Counted from the stretch's first letter, positions 1 to 9,097 are shown. The stretch is 64,000 nt of DNA from Bordetella petrii (GCA_017745595.1 WMBV01000022.1:53136-117135), one strand, 5' to 3'. Translations and numbers: made by a program. The notes: a model not told the origin generated them from the sequence alone.

Positions 1-714
1 AATGGCCTGGCCCACGCGCACCGTGGTGGCGCCTTCCTCGATGGCCAGCGCGTAGTCGCCCGACATGCCCATCGACAGTTCATGCATGGCGACACCGGCC
101 GGCGCGTCCTGGCGCAGACGGTCGCGCAGTTCGCGCAGGCGCACGAAGCAGGGCCGCACCTGGGCCGGGTCGGACGAGAACAGCGCCAGCGTCATCAGGC
201 CGCGCACGCGCAGGCTGGCGTAAGCCGGCAGTTCGCGCACGAACGCGGCCGCCTGGTCGGGCGGCAGGCCGAATTTGCTGGCTTCGTTGGACGTGTTGAT
301 TTGCACGAAGACGTCGAGCCCGCGTCCTTCGGCCTGCAGGCGGCGGTCGAGCGCCTCGGCCACGCGCAGGCTGTCGAGGGCCTGGAATTCGCTGGCAAAG
401 CGCGCCACCAGCTTGGCCTTGTTGGTTTGCAGGTGGCCGATGACGGCCCAGCGCAAATCGGGCAGGTCGGCCATGGCTTCCCATTTGGCATGCGCTTCCT
501 GCACCTTGTTTTCGCCCAGTTCGCGGCAGCCGGCGGCGTAGGCCAGGCGGATGCGGGCTTCGTCGACGGTTTTGCTGACCGGCAACAGGCGGACTTCGGC
601 GGGGTCGCGGCCGGCGCGCCGGCAGGCGGCGGCGATGTGGTCGCGCACGCTGGCAAGATTGTGGCGGAAGTCGTCGAGCGACGTGGCGGTCGGGTAGGCA
701 GGGTGTTCGGTCAT
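1..714 (-). CDS. yggS: YggS-family PLP homeostasis protein (3' end cut by window edge)
   Basis: The protein belongs to the YggS/PROSC/YBL036C family, cytoplasmic fold-type III proteins that carry pyridoxal 5'-phosphate and control the free PLP pool; no catalytic reaction is established for the family. Seen: 238 codons from ATG at 712-714, with the LLPVSKTV motif whose Lys48 would form the Schiff base, then GENKVQEA and IGHLQTNKAK, all family signatures. The frame runs off the left edge at GQAI, so only a few C-terminal residues should be missing from a family of about 230 aa. It lies 120 bp downstream of a flavodoxin-like gene on the same strand. Confidence 0.93.
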   Translation of the reverse strand, partial: MTEHPAYPTATSLDDFRHNLASVRDHIAAACRRAGRDPAEVRLLPVSKTVDEARIRLAYAAGCRELGENKVQEAHAKWEAMADLPDLRWAVIGHLQTNKAKLVARFASEFQALDSLRVAEALDRRLQAEGRGLDVFVQINTSNEASKFGLPPDQAAAFVRELPAYASLRVRGLMTLALFSSDPAQVRPCFVRLRELRDRLRQDAPAGVAMHELSMGMSGDYALAIEEGATTVRVGQAI

Positions 715-834
715 GGTGGGGCAGTGGGCGGATCGGCGCTTGCTAGCATGCCGCAATTCCGGCCCAGCGTCGAGCCGGCCGGTCAAGCTTGCGCATCGGG
801 ATGGGTGCGCCAGGCGCGCCGCGTATAGCCCAGC

Positions 835-1440
835 TTACCGCGCGGGGTAGGGCGATGCTTGCAGCAGTCCCGCCAAGTGCGCGCAGTTCAGCGCCAGTTC
901 GCGGTTGGATTGCGCGGTCTTGTCGGGGGTGGCGGGCAGGTCCTGGTAGTCGGTCTTGTGCATGGCCTCGCCCACCCAATAGGTGCCCGCGCTGGCGGGC
1001 AGCGTGAAGCCCACGTCGCTCAGCGCCTGGAACAGTTCGGCGCAGACATGGTGCGCGCCGTCTTCGTTGCCCACCACGGCCACGCCGGCCACCCGGCCAT
1101 AGGGGGCGGTGCGTCCGCCGTCGTCCAGTTCGCCCAGGAACGCGTCCATGCGTTCCAGCACCCGCTGGCATACGCTGGACGGATGGCCCAGCCAGATCGG
1201 CGTGCCCAGCACGAGAATGTCGGCCGCCAGGATGCGGCGGCGCAGCTCCGGCCATTCGTCGCCGGGCCCCTCGTCCGAGGTCACGCCCGGTGCAATGGCA
1301 TGGTCCACCACGCGGACCAGGTCGCAGGCCACCCCCAGGCGGCGCAGCTCTTCGGCCACCTGGCCCAGCAGTTTTTCGCACGACGAGGCGGCCGGCGAGG
1401 GTTTCAGGGTGCAGTTGAGGGCGATGGCGGTCAGCGGCAT
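835..1440 (-). CDS. NADPH-dependent FMN reductase / flavodoxin-like family protein
   Basis: A 201-aa protein of the flavodoxin-like NAD(P)H:FMN reductase superfamily. Seen: the N-terminal NCTLKPSP stretch, which in this family binds the FMN phosphate, and a GTPIWLGHPSS loop near residue 85 that would contact the isoalloxazine ring. The start at 1438-1440 is preferred over an upstream ATG because AAGGAA lies 6 bases before it. Family members reduce FMN, quinones, azo dyes or metals; the substrate cannot be read from sequence. It is transcribed towards yggS and away from the LysR gene at 1609. Confidence 0.85.
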   Translation of the reverse strand: MPLTAIALNCTLKPSPAASSCEKLLGQVAEELRRLGVACDLVRVVDHAIAPGVTSDEGPGDEWPELRRRILAADILVLGTPIWLGHPSSVCQRVLERMDAFLGELDDGGRTAPYGRVAGVAVVGNEDGAHHVCAELFQALSDVGFTLPASAGTYWVGEAMHKTDYQDLPATPDKTAQSNRELALNCAHLAGLLQASPYPAR

Positions 1441-1608
1441 GGCGGTTCCTTGCTTGGGCTCTCGCGCGGCCTCATGCCGCGCGCCTGTGCGGGCAGCAAA
1501 GCCCATGCCCGGCGCGCGGCCCGCCGGTCCCGCGCCGCGTTCATGGGATAATCGGCCTCTGCATGCGATGACAATTCTTCCAATATATCAATGGGATACA
1601 AGCCTGCA

Positions 1609-2526
1609 ATGCTGCCCGACCTGACCTCGCTCGTCCTGCTACGCCATGCTGTCGAAACCCGCAGCCTGTCCAAGTCGGCGGAACGCATGCACATCACCCT
1701 GTCGGCCGCCAGCCGGCGCATATCGTTGCTAGAGCACCAGTTCGGCATCGAATTCTTCGGCCGCCCGCCGGGCGGCGGGGTCGAGCCCACACCGGCCGGG
1801 GCCATCATGGCCAAAGGCGTCGACAAGGTGCTGCAAGAGGTATACCGCATGCAGCAGGAACTGGCCGAATATGTGGGCGGCATACGCGGCAGCGTGCGCC
1901 TGTTCGTCAATACCACGGCCATGGCCCAGGGCCTGCCCGAAGAGCTGGCGCGCTTTTCCGCGGCGCGCCCGCAGATCAAGATCGAGGTGCGCGAACGGCG
2001 CAGCGCCGACATTCCCACGTTCATCCACGAAGGCGCCGGCGACATCGGCTTGGTGATGGAAGGCGCCGTGCTCGACGGGCTGGCCGTGCGCGAATACAAG
2101 CAAGACCGCCTGTGTGTCATCGTGCCGCTCGATCATGCTTTGCGCGCCGAACGCGTGGCGTTCGAAGAGCTGCTGGATTTCGATTTCATCGGGCTGGATA
2201 CCAACGCGCTGCAAACCGAGCGCATGCTGTCGGCCGCCACGGTGCATGGCAAGAACCTGAAGCTGCGCGCGCAGACACAAAGCTTCGAAGCGCTGTGCCG
2301 CATGGTCGAAGCGGGCATGGGCATCGGCATGCTGTCCAGCGCGGCGGCCAAAAGCTATATCCCCAGCCTGCGCATCCGCATGATCGACGTCACCGACGCC
2401 TGGGTCGAACGCAAGATCCTGCTGTGCACGCGGCCGGGCGAGCTCGACGGCCCCGCCGAAGAACTGCTGTCTTTCCTGGTCAATTCGCAGATCGCCAGCG
2501 AACTGCGCGCCGAGCCGGGCGCCTGA
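1609..2526 (+). CDS. LysR-family transcriptional regulator
   Basis: A 305-aa LysR-type regulator. Seen: an N-terminal winged helix-turn-helix (residues about 3-62, with SLSKSAERM and SAASRRISLLE) and a two-lobed effector domain to the C-terminus. The start at 1609 places the helix at the usual position; an in-frame ATG at 1591 would add six residues, and neither has a clear ribosome site. It points the same way as the TRAP transporter block starting at 2941, separated by two palindromic repeats. Inferred role: effector-dependent control of that block. It could instead control the divergent flavodoxin-like gene. Confidence 0.88.
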   Translation: MLPDLTSLVLLRHAVETRSLSKSAERMHITLSAASRRISLLEHQFGIEFFGRPPGGGVEPTPAGAIMAKGVDKVLQEVYRMQQELAEYVGGIRGSVRLFVNTTAMAQGLPEELARFSAARPQIKIEVRERRSADIPTFIHEGAGDIGLVMEGAVLDGLAVREYKQDRLCVIVPLDHALRAERVAFEELLDFDFIGLDTNALQTERMLSAATVHGKNLKLRAQTQSFEALCRMVEAGMGIGMLSSAAAKSYIPSLRIRMIDVTDAWVERKILLCTRPGELDGPAEELLSFLVNSQIASELRAEPGA

Positions 2527-2588
2527 TTCCGGCCGGCCGGGGCGCTGGCGTTTTCGCTGCTCGGTGGCTGGCGGCGCCTGTTTTCGTC

Positions 2589-2619
2589 GGTGTCCGACAC
2601 CCTGCGGGAGTCAGACACC
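2589..2619 (+). repeat. 31-bp dispersed palindrome, forward form
   Basis: Reads GGTGTCCGAC, core ACCCTGCGGGA, then GTCAGACACC; the arms pair with one T/C difference. Member of the dispersed intergenic family annotated through the window. It forms an opposed pair with the copy 36 bp to the right. Confidence 0.9.
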
Positions 2620-2655
2620 TGCTGATAGCGAATTACCACAGGCGCCAAGATACTA

Positions 2656-2686
2656 GGTGTCTGACTCCCGTAGGGTGTTAGACACC
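2656..2686 (-). repeat. 31-bp dispersed palindrome, reverse form
   Basis: Same family in the opposite orientation (GGTGTCTGAC, TCCCGTAGGGT, GTTAGACACC), with two diverged positions. Partner of the 2589 copy. Confidence 0.88.
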
Positions 2687-2940
2687 GCGGTGTTCGAGCC
2701 GCTCGCCGGTTCGCCCCGGCCCGCGCCCAGGCCCTTGCGCTTTCGCCAACCCCGCTTGATGAAATCGCACTTGCCGGCTGTTTTCGCGCCGATATACTGC
2801 TTGCACTGGCAACGATCTCGAGCCTGTTGCGGTGCGGCCTGATCCGGGCACGCGCTTTCCCTGAACGAACCCGCGATGGTGGAACACGTCTTCCGCCCGG
2901 GTCGGGTCGTGCCCGCAAAATGAAAACAACCGGAGGAGTC

Positions 2941-3945
2941 ATGAAGATCATCAATGCCCTGTTGCTGGGGTTGTCGACGGCGCTTGCCAGCCATGCGGCC
3001 TGCGCCCAGGAGTTCAAGTTCCGCTTCTCGGCGGATTCGGCCACCACCAACATCAAGGTGCAGGCCTTCCAGAAATGGGCCGATCTGGTCAAGGAAAAAT
3101 CCGACGGCCGCATCTCTATCAGGGTGTATCCCAGCGCACAGCTGTACAACGATGTGAACGTCATTCCCGCGGTGGGCTCGGGCACGGTCGACATGGCCGC
3201 CCCGCCCAGCAGCTTGCTGACGTCCATCGTGCCCGAGTCGGCGGTGTTCGAGCTGCCGTCGCTGTGGGGCATCAGCTACGACCAATACCGCCAATTGCTG
3301 GCTGGCGGCTTCGGCCAGGAACTGGGCCGGCGGTTCGAAGAAAAACTCGGCGTCAAGATCCTGGGCTACTACAACATGGGCGCGTGGGTCTGGGGAACCA
3401 CCCGGAAATCCTCGCTGATCCAGCAGCCGGCCGATTTCCGCGACAAAAAAATGCGGGTCGTGGGCAATCCGCTGGTCGAACAGACGCTGTCCGCCATGGG
3501 CGCGCAGCCCGTGCAAATGGCCTGGCCCGAGGTGCCCACGGCCCTGCTGCAAGGCGTGATCGACGGCCTGGAAACCACCATGTCGGGGCTGGATTCGGTC
3601 AAGGGCTGGGAACTGGTCGGCAATCTGACCTATTCCAACCACAAGTACACGCCGTACGTCGCCATCATGAACATGCGTTCGTGGAAAAAACTGCCCGCCG
3701 ACCTGCAGCAGGTGATGCTGGACACGATGGAAGAGTCGGTGCGCTGGCAGGATGCCGAGCTTGAAAAAATCAACCGGAACGCCATCGAGCGCTTCCGCGA
3801 AAAAGGCGTGCAGGTCAAGGAGCTGACCCCGGCAGAGGTGCGGCAGTTCGCCGAGGCGGCCGGCAAGGCCGAGCAGGCCTTCGTGCAGGCCGGCAAGCTG
3901 GAAAAAGCCGCCAAGCTGGCGCGCGAAAGCGCGGGCGTGCAGTAA
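2941..3945 (+). CDS. TRAP transporter substrate-binding protein, DctP family
   Basis: A 334-aa periplasmic solute receptor of a tripartite ATP-independent periplasmic transporter. Seen: a signal peptide (residues 1-23, cleavage after SHAACA), then the DctP fold with KWADLVKEKSDGRI, IRVYPSAQLYND and the domain around MRVVGNPLVEQ, where an Arg salt-bridges a carboxylate ligand in known members. The start is fixed by GGAGGAG six bases upstream. The two membrane subunits follow. DctP proteins mostly bind small organic acids; the ligand here is unknown, but the neighbours (lactonase-like, decarboxylase-like and dehydrogenase genes) suggest a carboxylate carbon source. Confidence 0.93.
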   Translation: MKIINALLLGLSTALASHAACAQEFKFRFSADSATTNIKVQAFQKWADLVKEKSDGRISIRVYPSAQLYNDVNVIPAVGSGTVDMAAPPSSLLTSIVPESAVFELPSLWGISYDQYRQLLAGGFGQELGRRFEEKLGVKILGYYNMGAWVWGTTRKSSLIQQPADFRDKKMRVVGNPLVEQTLSAMGAQPVQMAWPEVPTALLQGVIDGLETTMSGLDSVKGWELVGNLTYSNHKYTPYVAIMNMRSWKKLPADLQQVMLDTMEESVRWQDAELEKINRNAIERFREKGVQVKELTPAEVRQFAEAAGKAEQAFVQAGKLEKAAKLARESAGVQ

Positions 3946-3953
3946 CGACCGCC

Positions 3954-3976
3954 GCGCGGCGCCGGGGGCGCCGCGC
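3954..3976 (+). promoter_or_regulatory. Hairpin between dctP and dctQ
   Basis: A perfect 10-bp GC stem (GCGCGGCGCC / GGCGCCGCGC) with a GGG loop starts 8 bases after the dctP stop and has no T-run. Such intra-operon hairpins commonly protect the binding-protein message so that it exceeds the permease message; that role is inferred. Confidence 0.5.
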
Positions 3977-4006
3977 ACCCATTAGCCAATTACCAAGGGG
4001 GCCGGC

Positions 4007-4462
4007 ATGGTGTCGGAAAATCTGCGCGACAAGGGCTTGATCCTGCTGGGCGCGATCGCCCTGGCCGCGACCGTGCTGGGCGTGCTGTCGGTGCTGTCGC
4101 GCTACCTGCTGGCCACGACGTTCAGCTTTTCGGATGAGATCGTGACGTACCTGATCGTCTGGGGCACGCTGATCGCATTCGGCATCGGCGAATTCTCCAA
4201 CGAACACCTGCGCGCCACGGTGCTGCTGGAACGCCTGTCGCCGCGATGGCAAACGGCGCTGGGCTGGGTGTCGTTCGGGGCGACGTTGTTGTTCGCGGTA
4301 CTGCTGGTGGCGTACGGCGTCGAAATTGCCTGGCAGCGCCATCTGTTCAATGAAGTCTCGCCCACCGTGTTGCGGTTTCCGCAATGGATCGCCCGGGCCG
4401 CCGTGCCGGCGGGCTTTCTGATTGCCATCGTGGCGCTGCTGTCCAGAATCAAACACAAATAA
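4007..4462 (+). CDS. TRAP transporter small permease, DctQ family
   Basis: A 151-aa inner-membrane protein with four predicted transmembrane helices (about residues 10-32, 44-62, 82-104, 124-146). Seen: the DctQ hallmark of acidic and aromatic residues in the second helix region (FSFSDEIVTYLIVWG) and NEHLRATVLLERL in the following loop. It pairs with the large DctM subunit encoded 13 bp downstream to carry the Na+-coupled solute delivered by the DctP protein. Confidence 0.9.
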   Translation: MVSENLRDKGLILLGAIALAATVLGVLSVLSRYLLATTFSFSDEIVTYLIVWGTLIAFGIGEFSNEHLRATVLLERLSPRWQTALGWVSFGATLLFAVLLVAYGVEIAWQRHLFNEVSPTVLRFPQWIARAAVPAGFLIAIVALLSRIKHK

Positions 4463-4475
4463 GCGGGGCTACGCC

Positions 4476-5753
4476 GTGATCGACTATCTGCCTATCGCGT
4501 TGCTGGTGGCGCTGCTCGCCATCGGCGCGCCGATTTATCTTTCGCTGGGCCTCAGTGCGCTGCTGGGCTTCTATATCGCCGACCTGCCGCTGATGGCTTC
4601 GGCCGAGATCGTGTACAACAGCCTGACGCCGTTCACGCTGATGGCCGTGCCTTTCTTCGTGATCACCGCCAACCTGATGACCGCCGGCGGCATTTCCGAC
4701 GCCCTGGTCAAGTTTGCGCGCGTGTGGGTGGGCCACCTGTGGGGCGGCCTGGGAGTGGCCACCATCCTGGCCTGCGCGATTTTCTCGGCGATATCGGGGT
4801 CCAGCGTAGCCACCGCGCTGGCTATTGGATCGATTTCGATACCGGCCATGGTGGCCGCGGGATACGAGCGTTCGTACGCGATGGGCGTCACGGCGGCGGG
4901 CGGCACGCTGGGTATCCTGATCCCGCCCAGCATTCCGCTGATTCTGTATGGCTTCATCACCGATCAATCCGTGGTGGCGCTGTTTTCGGCCACGCTGGTG
5001 CCCGGCCTGCTGGCGGTGGCCAGCCTGCTGATCTGCGCGATGCTGATCGCCAGGTTCAAGAATTATCCGCGCCGGCCGCGCGCCGCGATGCCGGAACGCA
5101 TCGCCGCCCTGAAAGAGGCGACACCCAGCCTGCTGCTGCCCGTGCTGATCCTGGGCGGCATCTACGGGGGTATTTATACGCCGACCGAGGCCGCCATCGT
5201 GGCGGTGGTGTATTCGGTGCTGATCAGCCAGGTGTTCTACAAGAAAATGGGCTTCCTGGATATCTTGCGCATCATGGGCAAGTCGATGATAGACACCAGC
5301 GCGATCATGATCATCCTGGCCGCCGCCATGCTGCTGGGCCATTACCTGAGCATCGTCGAACTGGGTTTCCGGGTGGCCGACGCGGTCCAGGGGCTGGGCC
5401 TGCATCCGCTGCAGTTCAACCTGCTGATCATGGCCATTCTGCTGGTGCTGGGCATGTTCATGGAAGCCACCTCGATGCTGTTGATCATGGTGCCGATGCT
5501 GCTGCCCGCGATGGTGGCGCTGGGGGTGAACCCGGTGCATTTCGCCGTGCTGTTCGTCATCGCCATGGAAATCGGGCTGATCACGCCGCCCATCGGCATG
5601 AACCTGTATGTGGTCACGCGCTCGGGCCAGGGCGCCTTGCAGGAAGCGATACGCGGCAGCGTACCCTATGTGGGCATGCTGATCCTGCTGGCGCTGCTGG
5701 TGCTGCTGATGCCCGCCACCGCGCTGTGGCTGCCGCAATGGCTGGGACGCTAG
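4476..5753 (+). CDS. TRAP transporter large permease, DctM family
   Basis: A 425-aa membrane protein of about 12 helices, the ion-coupled transport subunit. Seen: hydrophobic from residue 3, the conserved GGTLGILIPPSIPLILYG stretch and near-symmetric ITPPIGMNLYVV in the second half, which form the two re-entrant hairpin loops of this elevator-type family. The GTG at 4476 is chosen because it begins MIDYLPIALL, with GCGGGG upstream and a normal family length; an earlier ATG lies inside dctQ. No fused DctQ domain. Last gene of the DctPQM set. Confidence 0.92.
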   Translation: MIDYLPIALLVALLAIGAPIYLSLGLSALLGFYIADLPLMASAEIVYNSLTPFTLMAVPFFVITANLMTAGGISDALVKFARVWVGHLWGGLGVATILACAIFSAISGSSVATALAIGSISIPAMVAAGYERSYAMGVTAAGGTLGILIPPSIPLILYGFITDQSVVALFSATLVPGLLAVASLLICAMLIARFKNYPRRPRAAMPERIAALKEATPSLLLPVLILGGIYGGIYTPTEAAIVAVVYSVLISQVFYKKMGFLDILRIMGKSMIDTSAIMIILAAAMLLGHYLSIVELGFRVADAVQGLGLHPLQFNLLIMAILLVLGMFMEATSMLLIMVPMLLPAMVALGVNPVHFAVLFVIAMEIGLITPPIGMNLYVVTRSGQGALQEAIRGSVPYVGMLILLALLVLLMPATALWLPQWLGR

Positions 5754-5802
5754 GCCGCGCCCTGGCCGCCGCGCAAACCCCGCCCTGTTCCGGAGTACCG
5801 AT

Positions 5803-6612
5803 ATGACGAATGCCTGCGATCCCTTCGAGCTGTACGCGCTGCGCTATGCCCGCCATCGCGGCCGCCTGGCAGAACACAACTATCTGGGTGGCGCCGATTT
5901 CCATGACGCCGATTCCGACCTGGACTATTACGTATGGGTGGCGCGCCGCGACGGCGAGGCCTATCTGGTCGATACCGGCTTCGGCCCCGACGCCGCGCGG
6001 GCGCGCGGCAGGGAACTGCTGATGCCGGTGGATGCCGCCCTGGGCCTGCTGGGCCTGGACGCGGCGCGCATCGAACACGTCATCATCACCCATCTGCATT
6101 ATGACCACGCCGGCACGCTGGCTAACTTTCCGGCGGCCACCTTTCACCTGCAAGAGGCCGAGGCCGCCTATGCCACGGGGCGCTGCATGTGCCACGCGGC
6201 CCTGCGCCATCCTTTCGATGTCGAAGACATCGTCAGCTATGTGCGCACGTTGTACCAGGGGCGCGTGCGCTTTCACCAGGGTGCATCCGAAATCGCGCCG
6301 GGGCTGTCGGTGCACCGGGTCGGGGGGCACACCGACGGCCTGCAAGTGGTCCGTGTCTGGACCCGGCGCGGCTGGGTGGTGCTGGCTTCGGACGCCACCC
6401 ACTTGTACGGCAATATTTCGCGCGATCATCCCTTTCCCGTGGTCTACAACGTGGGCGACATGCTCGAGGGCTACCGGGTGGTGCGCCAATTGGCCGATAC
6501 GCCGCGGCACATCGTGCCGGGCCACGATCCCCAGGTGATGCAGCGCTATCCCGCGCCCAGCGACGCGCTGGCCGGCAAAGTGGTGCGGCTGGATGTGGCG
6601 CCCACAGAATGA
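5803..6612 (+). CDS. Metallo-beta-lactamase-fold hydrolase, N-acyl homoserine lactonase-like
   Basis: A 269-aa cytoplasmic protein (no signal peptide) of the AiiA/AttM-like branch of the MBL fold. Seen: the dinuclear zinc motif HLHYDH at residues 97-102, then GGHTDG, SDATH and HIVPGHD supplying the remaining His and Asp ligands. Relatives open lactones, including homoserine lactones, or hydrolyse other cyclic esters. Lying between a TRAP transporter and a carboxymuconolactone-decarboxylase-like gene, it more likely opens a lactone intermediate of the imported compound than acts in quorum quenching; this is inference. An amidohydrolase or thioesterase role cannot be excluded. Confidence 0.82.
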   Translation: MTNACDPFELYALRYARHRGRLAEHNYLGGADFHDADSDLDYYVWVARRDGEAYLVDTGFGPDAARARGRELLMPVDAALGLLGLDAARIEHVIITHLHYDHAGTLANFPAATFHLQEAEAAYATGRCMCHAALRHPFDVEDIVSYVRTLYQGRVRFHQGASEIAPGLSVHRVGGHTDGLQVVRVWTRRGWVVLASDATHLYGNISRDHPFPVVYNVGDMLEGYRVVRQLADTPRHIVPGHDPQVMQRYPAPSDALAGKVVRLDVAPTE

Positions 6613-6682
6613 GCCGCCGGCCCGGCTGCCTGGCGCCGGGCCATCGCTTCCTTTTTTCTTCACCTCTTCAAGCGAGTGACCG

Positions 6683-7105
6683 ATGACCGCCGACCGACCC
6701 GACTACCGTCGCAACGAGAACTTCGAGAAAGGCCTGAAAATCCGCGAGGAACTGCTGGGCAAAGAAAAGATCGACACCGCGCTGTGGGGCGCCGATGCCT
6801 TCAACCAGCCGATGCAGCAACTGACGACGGAATACTGCTGGGGCGAGATCTGGAGCCGTCCGGGCTTGCCGCGCAAGACCCGCAGCCTGCTCAACATCGC
6901 CATGCTCAGCGCGCTGAACCGTTCCACCGAACTGGGCATCCATGTGCGCGCCGCCCTGAAAAACGACTGCACGCCCGAAGAAATCCAGGAAGCCCTGCTG
7001 CAGGCGGCCGTATACGCCGGCGTGCCGGCGGGCGTGGAAGGGTTCCGCGTGGCCAGCCCCATCATCAAGCAGTACCTGGCAGACGGACAAGAGGCACGCG
7101 CATGA
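6683..7105 (+). CDS. Carboxymuconolactone decarboxylase family protein
   Basis: A 140-aa protein like PcaC, which decarboxylates 4-carboxymuconolactone to the enol-lactone in the protocatechuate branch of the beta-ketoadipate pathway. Seen: EYCWGEIWSRPGL, RSLLNIAMLSALNR and LGIHVRAALKN followed by LLQAAVYAGVPAG, all at PcaC positions, but no AhpD-type CxxC. The rest of the pca pathway is absent here, so the substrate is probably another aromatic or lactone intermediate. Its stop overlaps the start of the next gene by 4 bp, showing translational coupling. Confidence 0.82.
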   Translation: MTADRPDYRRNENFEKGLKIREELLGKEKIDTALWGADAFNQPMQQLTTEYCWGEIWSRPGLPRKTRSLLNIAMLSALNRSTELGIHVRAALKNDCTPEEIQEALLQAAVYAGVPAGVEGFRVASPIIKQYLADGQEARA

Positions 7106-8013
7106 ACAACGCTCAGCCAGTAGGTTTCGTCGGGCTGGGCAGCATGGGGGCCGAACTGGCCACCCGGCTGGCCCAGGCGGGGGTGCCGCTCGTCATTCAT
7201 GATGCGCGGCCGCAGGCATACGAGCGCTTTGCCGGGCTGGACGCCGTGCCGGCGGCGTCGCCGGCCGACGTCGCGTCGCAATGCGAGATCGTCTGCGTCT
7301 GCCTGCCCACCCCCGAGATCGTGCGCCAGGTGGTGCTGGAGCCGGGCGGCCTGATCGAGGGCGGCCGCATGAAGCTGTACGTGGACATGTCCACCACCGG
7401 TCCCGCCATGGCCACGCAGGTTGCCGCCCGCCTGGCCGAACGCGGCGTGCAGGCGGTAGACGCGCCGGTCAGCGGCGGCGTGGCCGGGGCCCGGGCGGGC
7501 ACGCTGGTGCTGATGGTGGCCGGCGCGCCCGAGGCGGTGGACGCGCTGTCCGGGCTGCTGGCGCTGGTGGGCAAGCCGCGCCTCATCGGCGGCTCGGTCG
7601 GGCAGGGACAGAGCATGAAGCTGATCAACAACCTCATGGCGGCCGCGCATCTGGCCCTGGCCGCCGAAGCCACGGTGCTGGGCGTCAAGGCGGGCCTGCG
7701 GCCCGAGATCGTGCTGGACACCTTGAATGCCGGGTCCGGCAAGAACTCGGCCACCGAAGACCGTTTTCCCAAGCATGTGCTGCCTCGCACTTTCAATAAC
7801 GGTTTCGCCAATGCGCTGATGCGCAAAGACGTGAAGCTGTGCATGGAAATGGCCGAGCAATTGCAGGTGCCGTTATGGGTGGGCACCGCGGTGGACCGCC
7901 TGTGGATGCAAACCGTATTGCAGGTCGGCCCTCACGAAAATTCCACTACCATTGTGAAAACGCTGGAGCAGTGGACCGGCGTGCAAGTCGGGCAGGCATG
8001 CGCCGCTTCATAG
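7102..8013 (+). CDS. NAD(P)-dependent beta-hydroxyacid dehydrogenase (3-hydroxyisobutyrate dehydrogenase-like)
   Basis: A 303-aa member of the HIBADH / tartronate semialdehyde reductase family, which oxidises or reduces 3-hydroxy acids. Seen: the Rossmann motif GFVGLGSMG at residues 8-16, the substrate motif DAPVSGGVAGARAGTL, and the catalytic Lys in GQSMKLINN followed by the all-helical C-terminal domain. Overlaps the preceding gene by 4 bp. Context suggests it acts on a product of the lactonase-like and decarboxylase-like enzymes; the specific acid is not determinable. Confidence 0.87.
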   Translation: MNNAQPVGFVGLGSMGAELATRLAQAGVPLVIHDARPQAYERFAGLDAVPAASPADVASQCEIVCVCLPTPEIVRQVVLEPGGLIEGGRMKLYVDMSTTGPAMATQVAARLAERGVQAVDAPVSGGVAGARAGTLVLMVAGAPEAVDALSGLLALVGKPRLIGGSVGQGQSMKLINNLMAAAHLALAAEATVLGVKAGLRPEIVLDTLNAGSGKNSATEDRFPKHVLPRTFNNGFANALMRKDVKLCMEMAEQLQVPLWVGTAVDRLWMQTVLQVGPHENSTTIVKTLEQWTGVQVGQACAAS

Positions 8014-8059
8014 CGGCGCGCGCCGGCGGCCACCCCATAACCAGAAAAAGGAAGACAAA

Positions 8060-9037
8060 ATGCTGATGAAGTCTCTTGCCCGGGCCTGCCTGGGCCTCGC
8101 GGCCCTGTGCGGGCTGGCCGGCCACGCCGCGGCCGCCGACTGGCCGCGGCAATCCATCAACCTGGTGGTCGGATCGCCGCCGGGCGGCTCTACCGATTAT
8201 CTGGCGCGCCTGCTGGCCGAGCCGCTGGGAGCCGAACTGGGCCAGCCCGTGGTGGTGGTGAACAAGCCCGGCGGTTCGGGCAATGTGGGCAACGGCTATG
8301 TGGCCAATGCCCAGCCCGACGGCTATACGCTGCTGTTCGGCTACAACGGCTACCTGGTCAGCAACCCGCATTTGTTCAAGAACCTGGACCTGGATCCCAC
8401 CAAGCGATTCACGCCCGTGGCCTTCGTGGCCAGCTCGCCGCAATTGCTGGTGATCAGCGGCAAGGCGCCGTTCCAGGACCTGCCCGGCCTGATCAAGTAC
8501 GCCAAGGCCAACCCCGGCAAGCTGAACTACGCGTCGTCCGGGCAGGGGTCGATTCCGCACGTGGGCGCGGTCATGCTGGAACAGATCGCGGGTATTTCGA
8601 TGGTGCACATCCCCTTCAAGGGAGCGGGCGATGCCATGCAGGCGGTGGCCGCCGGCACGGTCGACTTCTATATCACCAGTCCCGCGGGCGCGATGGGGCA
8701 GGTAAAGGCCGGGCTGGCGAAGCCGGTGGCAGTATCCGGCGACAAGCGCCTGGACGCCTTGCCCGATGTGCCGGCCACGGCCGAACTGGGCCTGCAAGAC
8801 TACAGCGTGGGGTCCTGGTTTGCCATCTACGGGCCCGAGGGCCTGGATCCCGCCGTCGTGGCCAAGCTCAATGCGGCGTTCAACCGCGTGCTGGACACCG
8901 ACAAGATCCGCCAGGGCGTGCTGAGCGCCGGCATGTACGTAGACACCATGACGCCCGACCAGCTCAAAACCTACACCGGCGCCGAGTTCGAGCGCTGGGG
9001 CGCGATCATCAAGCAGGCCGGCATCAAGCTGGACTGA
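8060..9037 (+). CDS. Bug-family tripartite tricarboxylate transporter binding protein
   Basis: A 325-aa periplasmic protein of the Bug family, the expanded receptor family typical of Bordetella and relatives. Seen: a signal peptide ending about residue 26 (GHAAAA), then WPRQSINLVVGSPPGGSTD, the pocket loop that binds a carboxylate through backbone contacts, and the family motifs KPGGSGNVG and HIPFKGAGDA. The start is supported by AAAGGAAG at 8047-8054. No TctA/TctB membrane genes are nearby, so it is an orphan receptor that either shares a distant permease or acts as a sensor. The block already has its own TRAP transporter. Confidence 0.92.
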   Translation: MLMKSLARACLGLAALCGLAGHAAAADWPRQSINLVVGSPPGGSTDYLARLLAEPLGAELGQPVVVVNKPGGSGNVGNGYVANAQPDGYTLLFGYNGYLVSNPHLFKNLDLDPTKRFTPVAFVASSPQLLVISGKAPFQDLPGLIKYAKANPGKLNYASSGQGSIPHVGAVMLEQIAGISMVHIPFKGAGDAMQAVAAGTVDFYITSPAGAMGQVKAGLAKPVAVSGDKRLDALPDVPATAELGLQDYSVGSWFAIYGPEGLDPAVVAKLNAAFNRVLDTDKIRQGVLSAGMYVDTMTPDQLKTYTGAEFERWGAIIKQAGIKLD

Positions 9038-9066
9038 CCCCGGGGCCGGGCCGGCAAAACCGGCCA

Positions 9067-9097
9067 GGTGTCTGACTCCCGCAGGGTGTCAGACACC
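9067..9097 (-). repeat. 31-bp dispersed palindrome, reverse form
   Basis: Intact reverse-form copy (GGTGTCTGAC, TCCCGCAGGGT, GTCAGACACC) 30 bp after the Bug stop; opposed to the copy at 9125. Confidence 0.9.

Larger units (their letters stand above)
2527..2940. other. Intergenic stretch with two palindromes upstream of the TRAP operon
   Basis: A 414-bp gap without a convincing gene. It holds two opposed 31-bp palindromes (2589-2619 and 2656-2686) and the leader of dctP with a strong GGAGGAG ribosome site at 2932-2938. Short frames here show no recognisable protein. Confidence 0.6.

Noticed and set aside
5803..6612. Quorum-quenching lactonase as a firm assignment
   Set aside because: The HLHYDH motif and size fit AiiA-like enzymes, but the fold is shared by many hydrolases and the gene sits in a catabolic operon, so only the fold-level call is kept.
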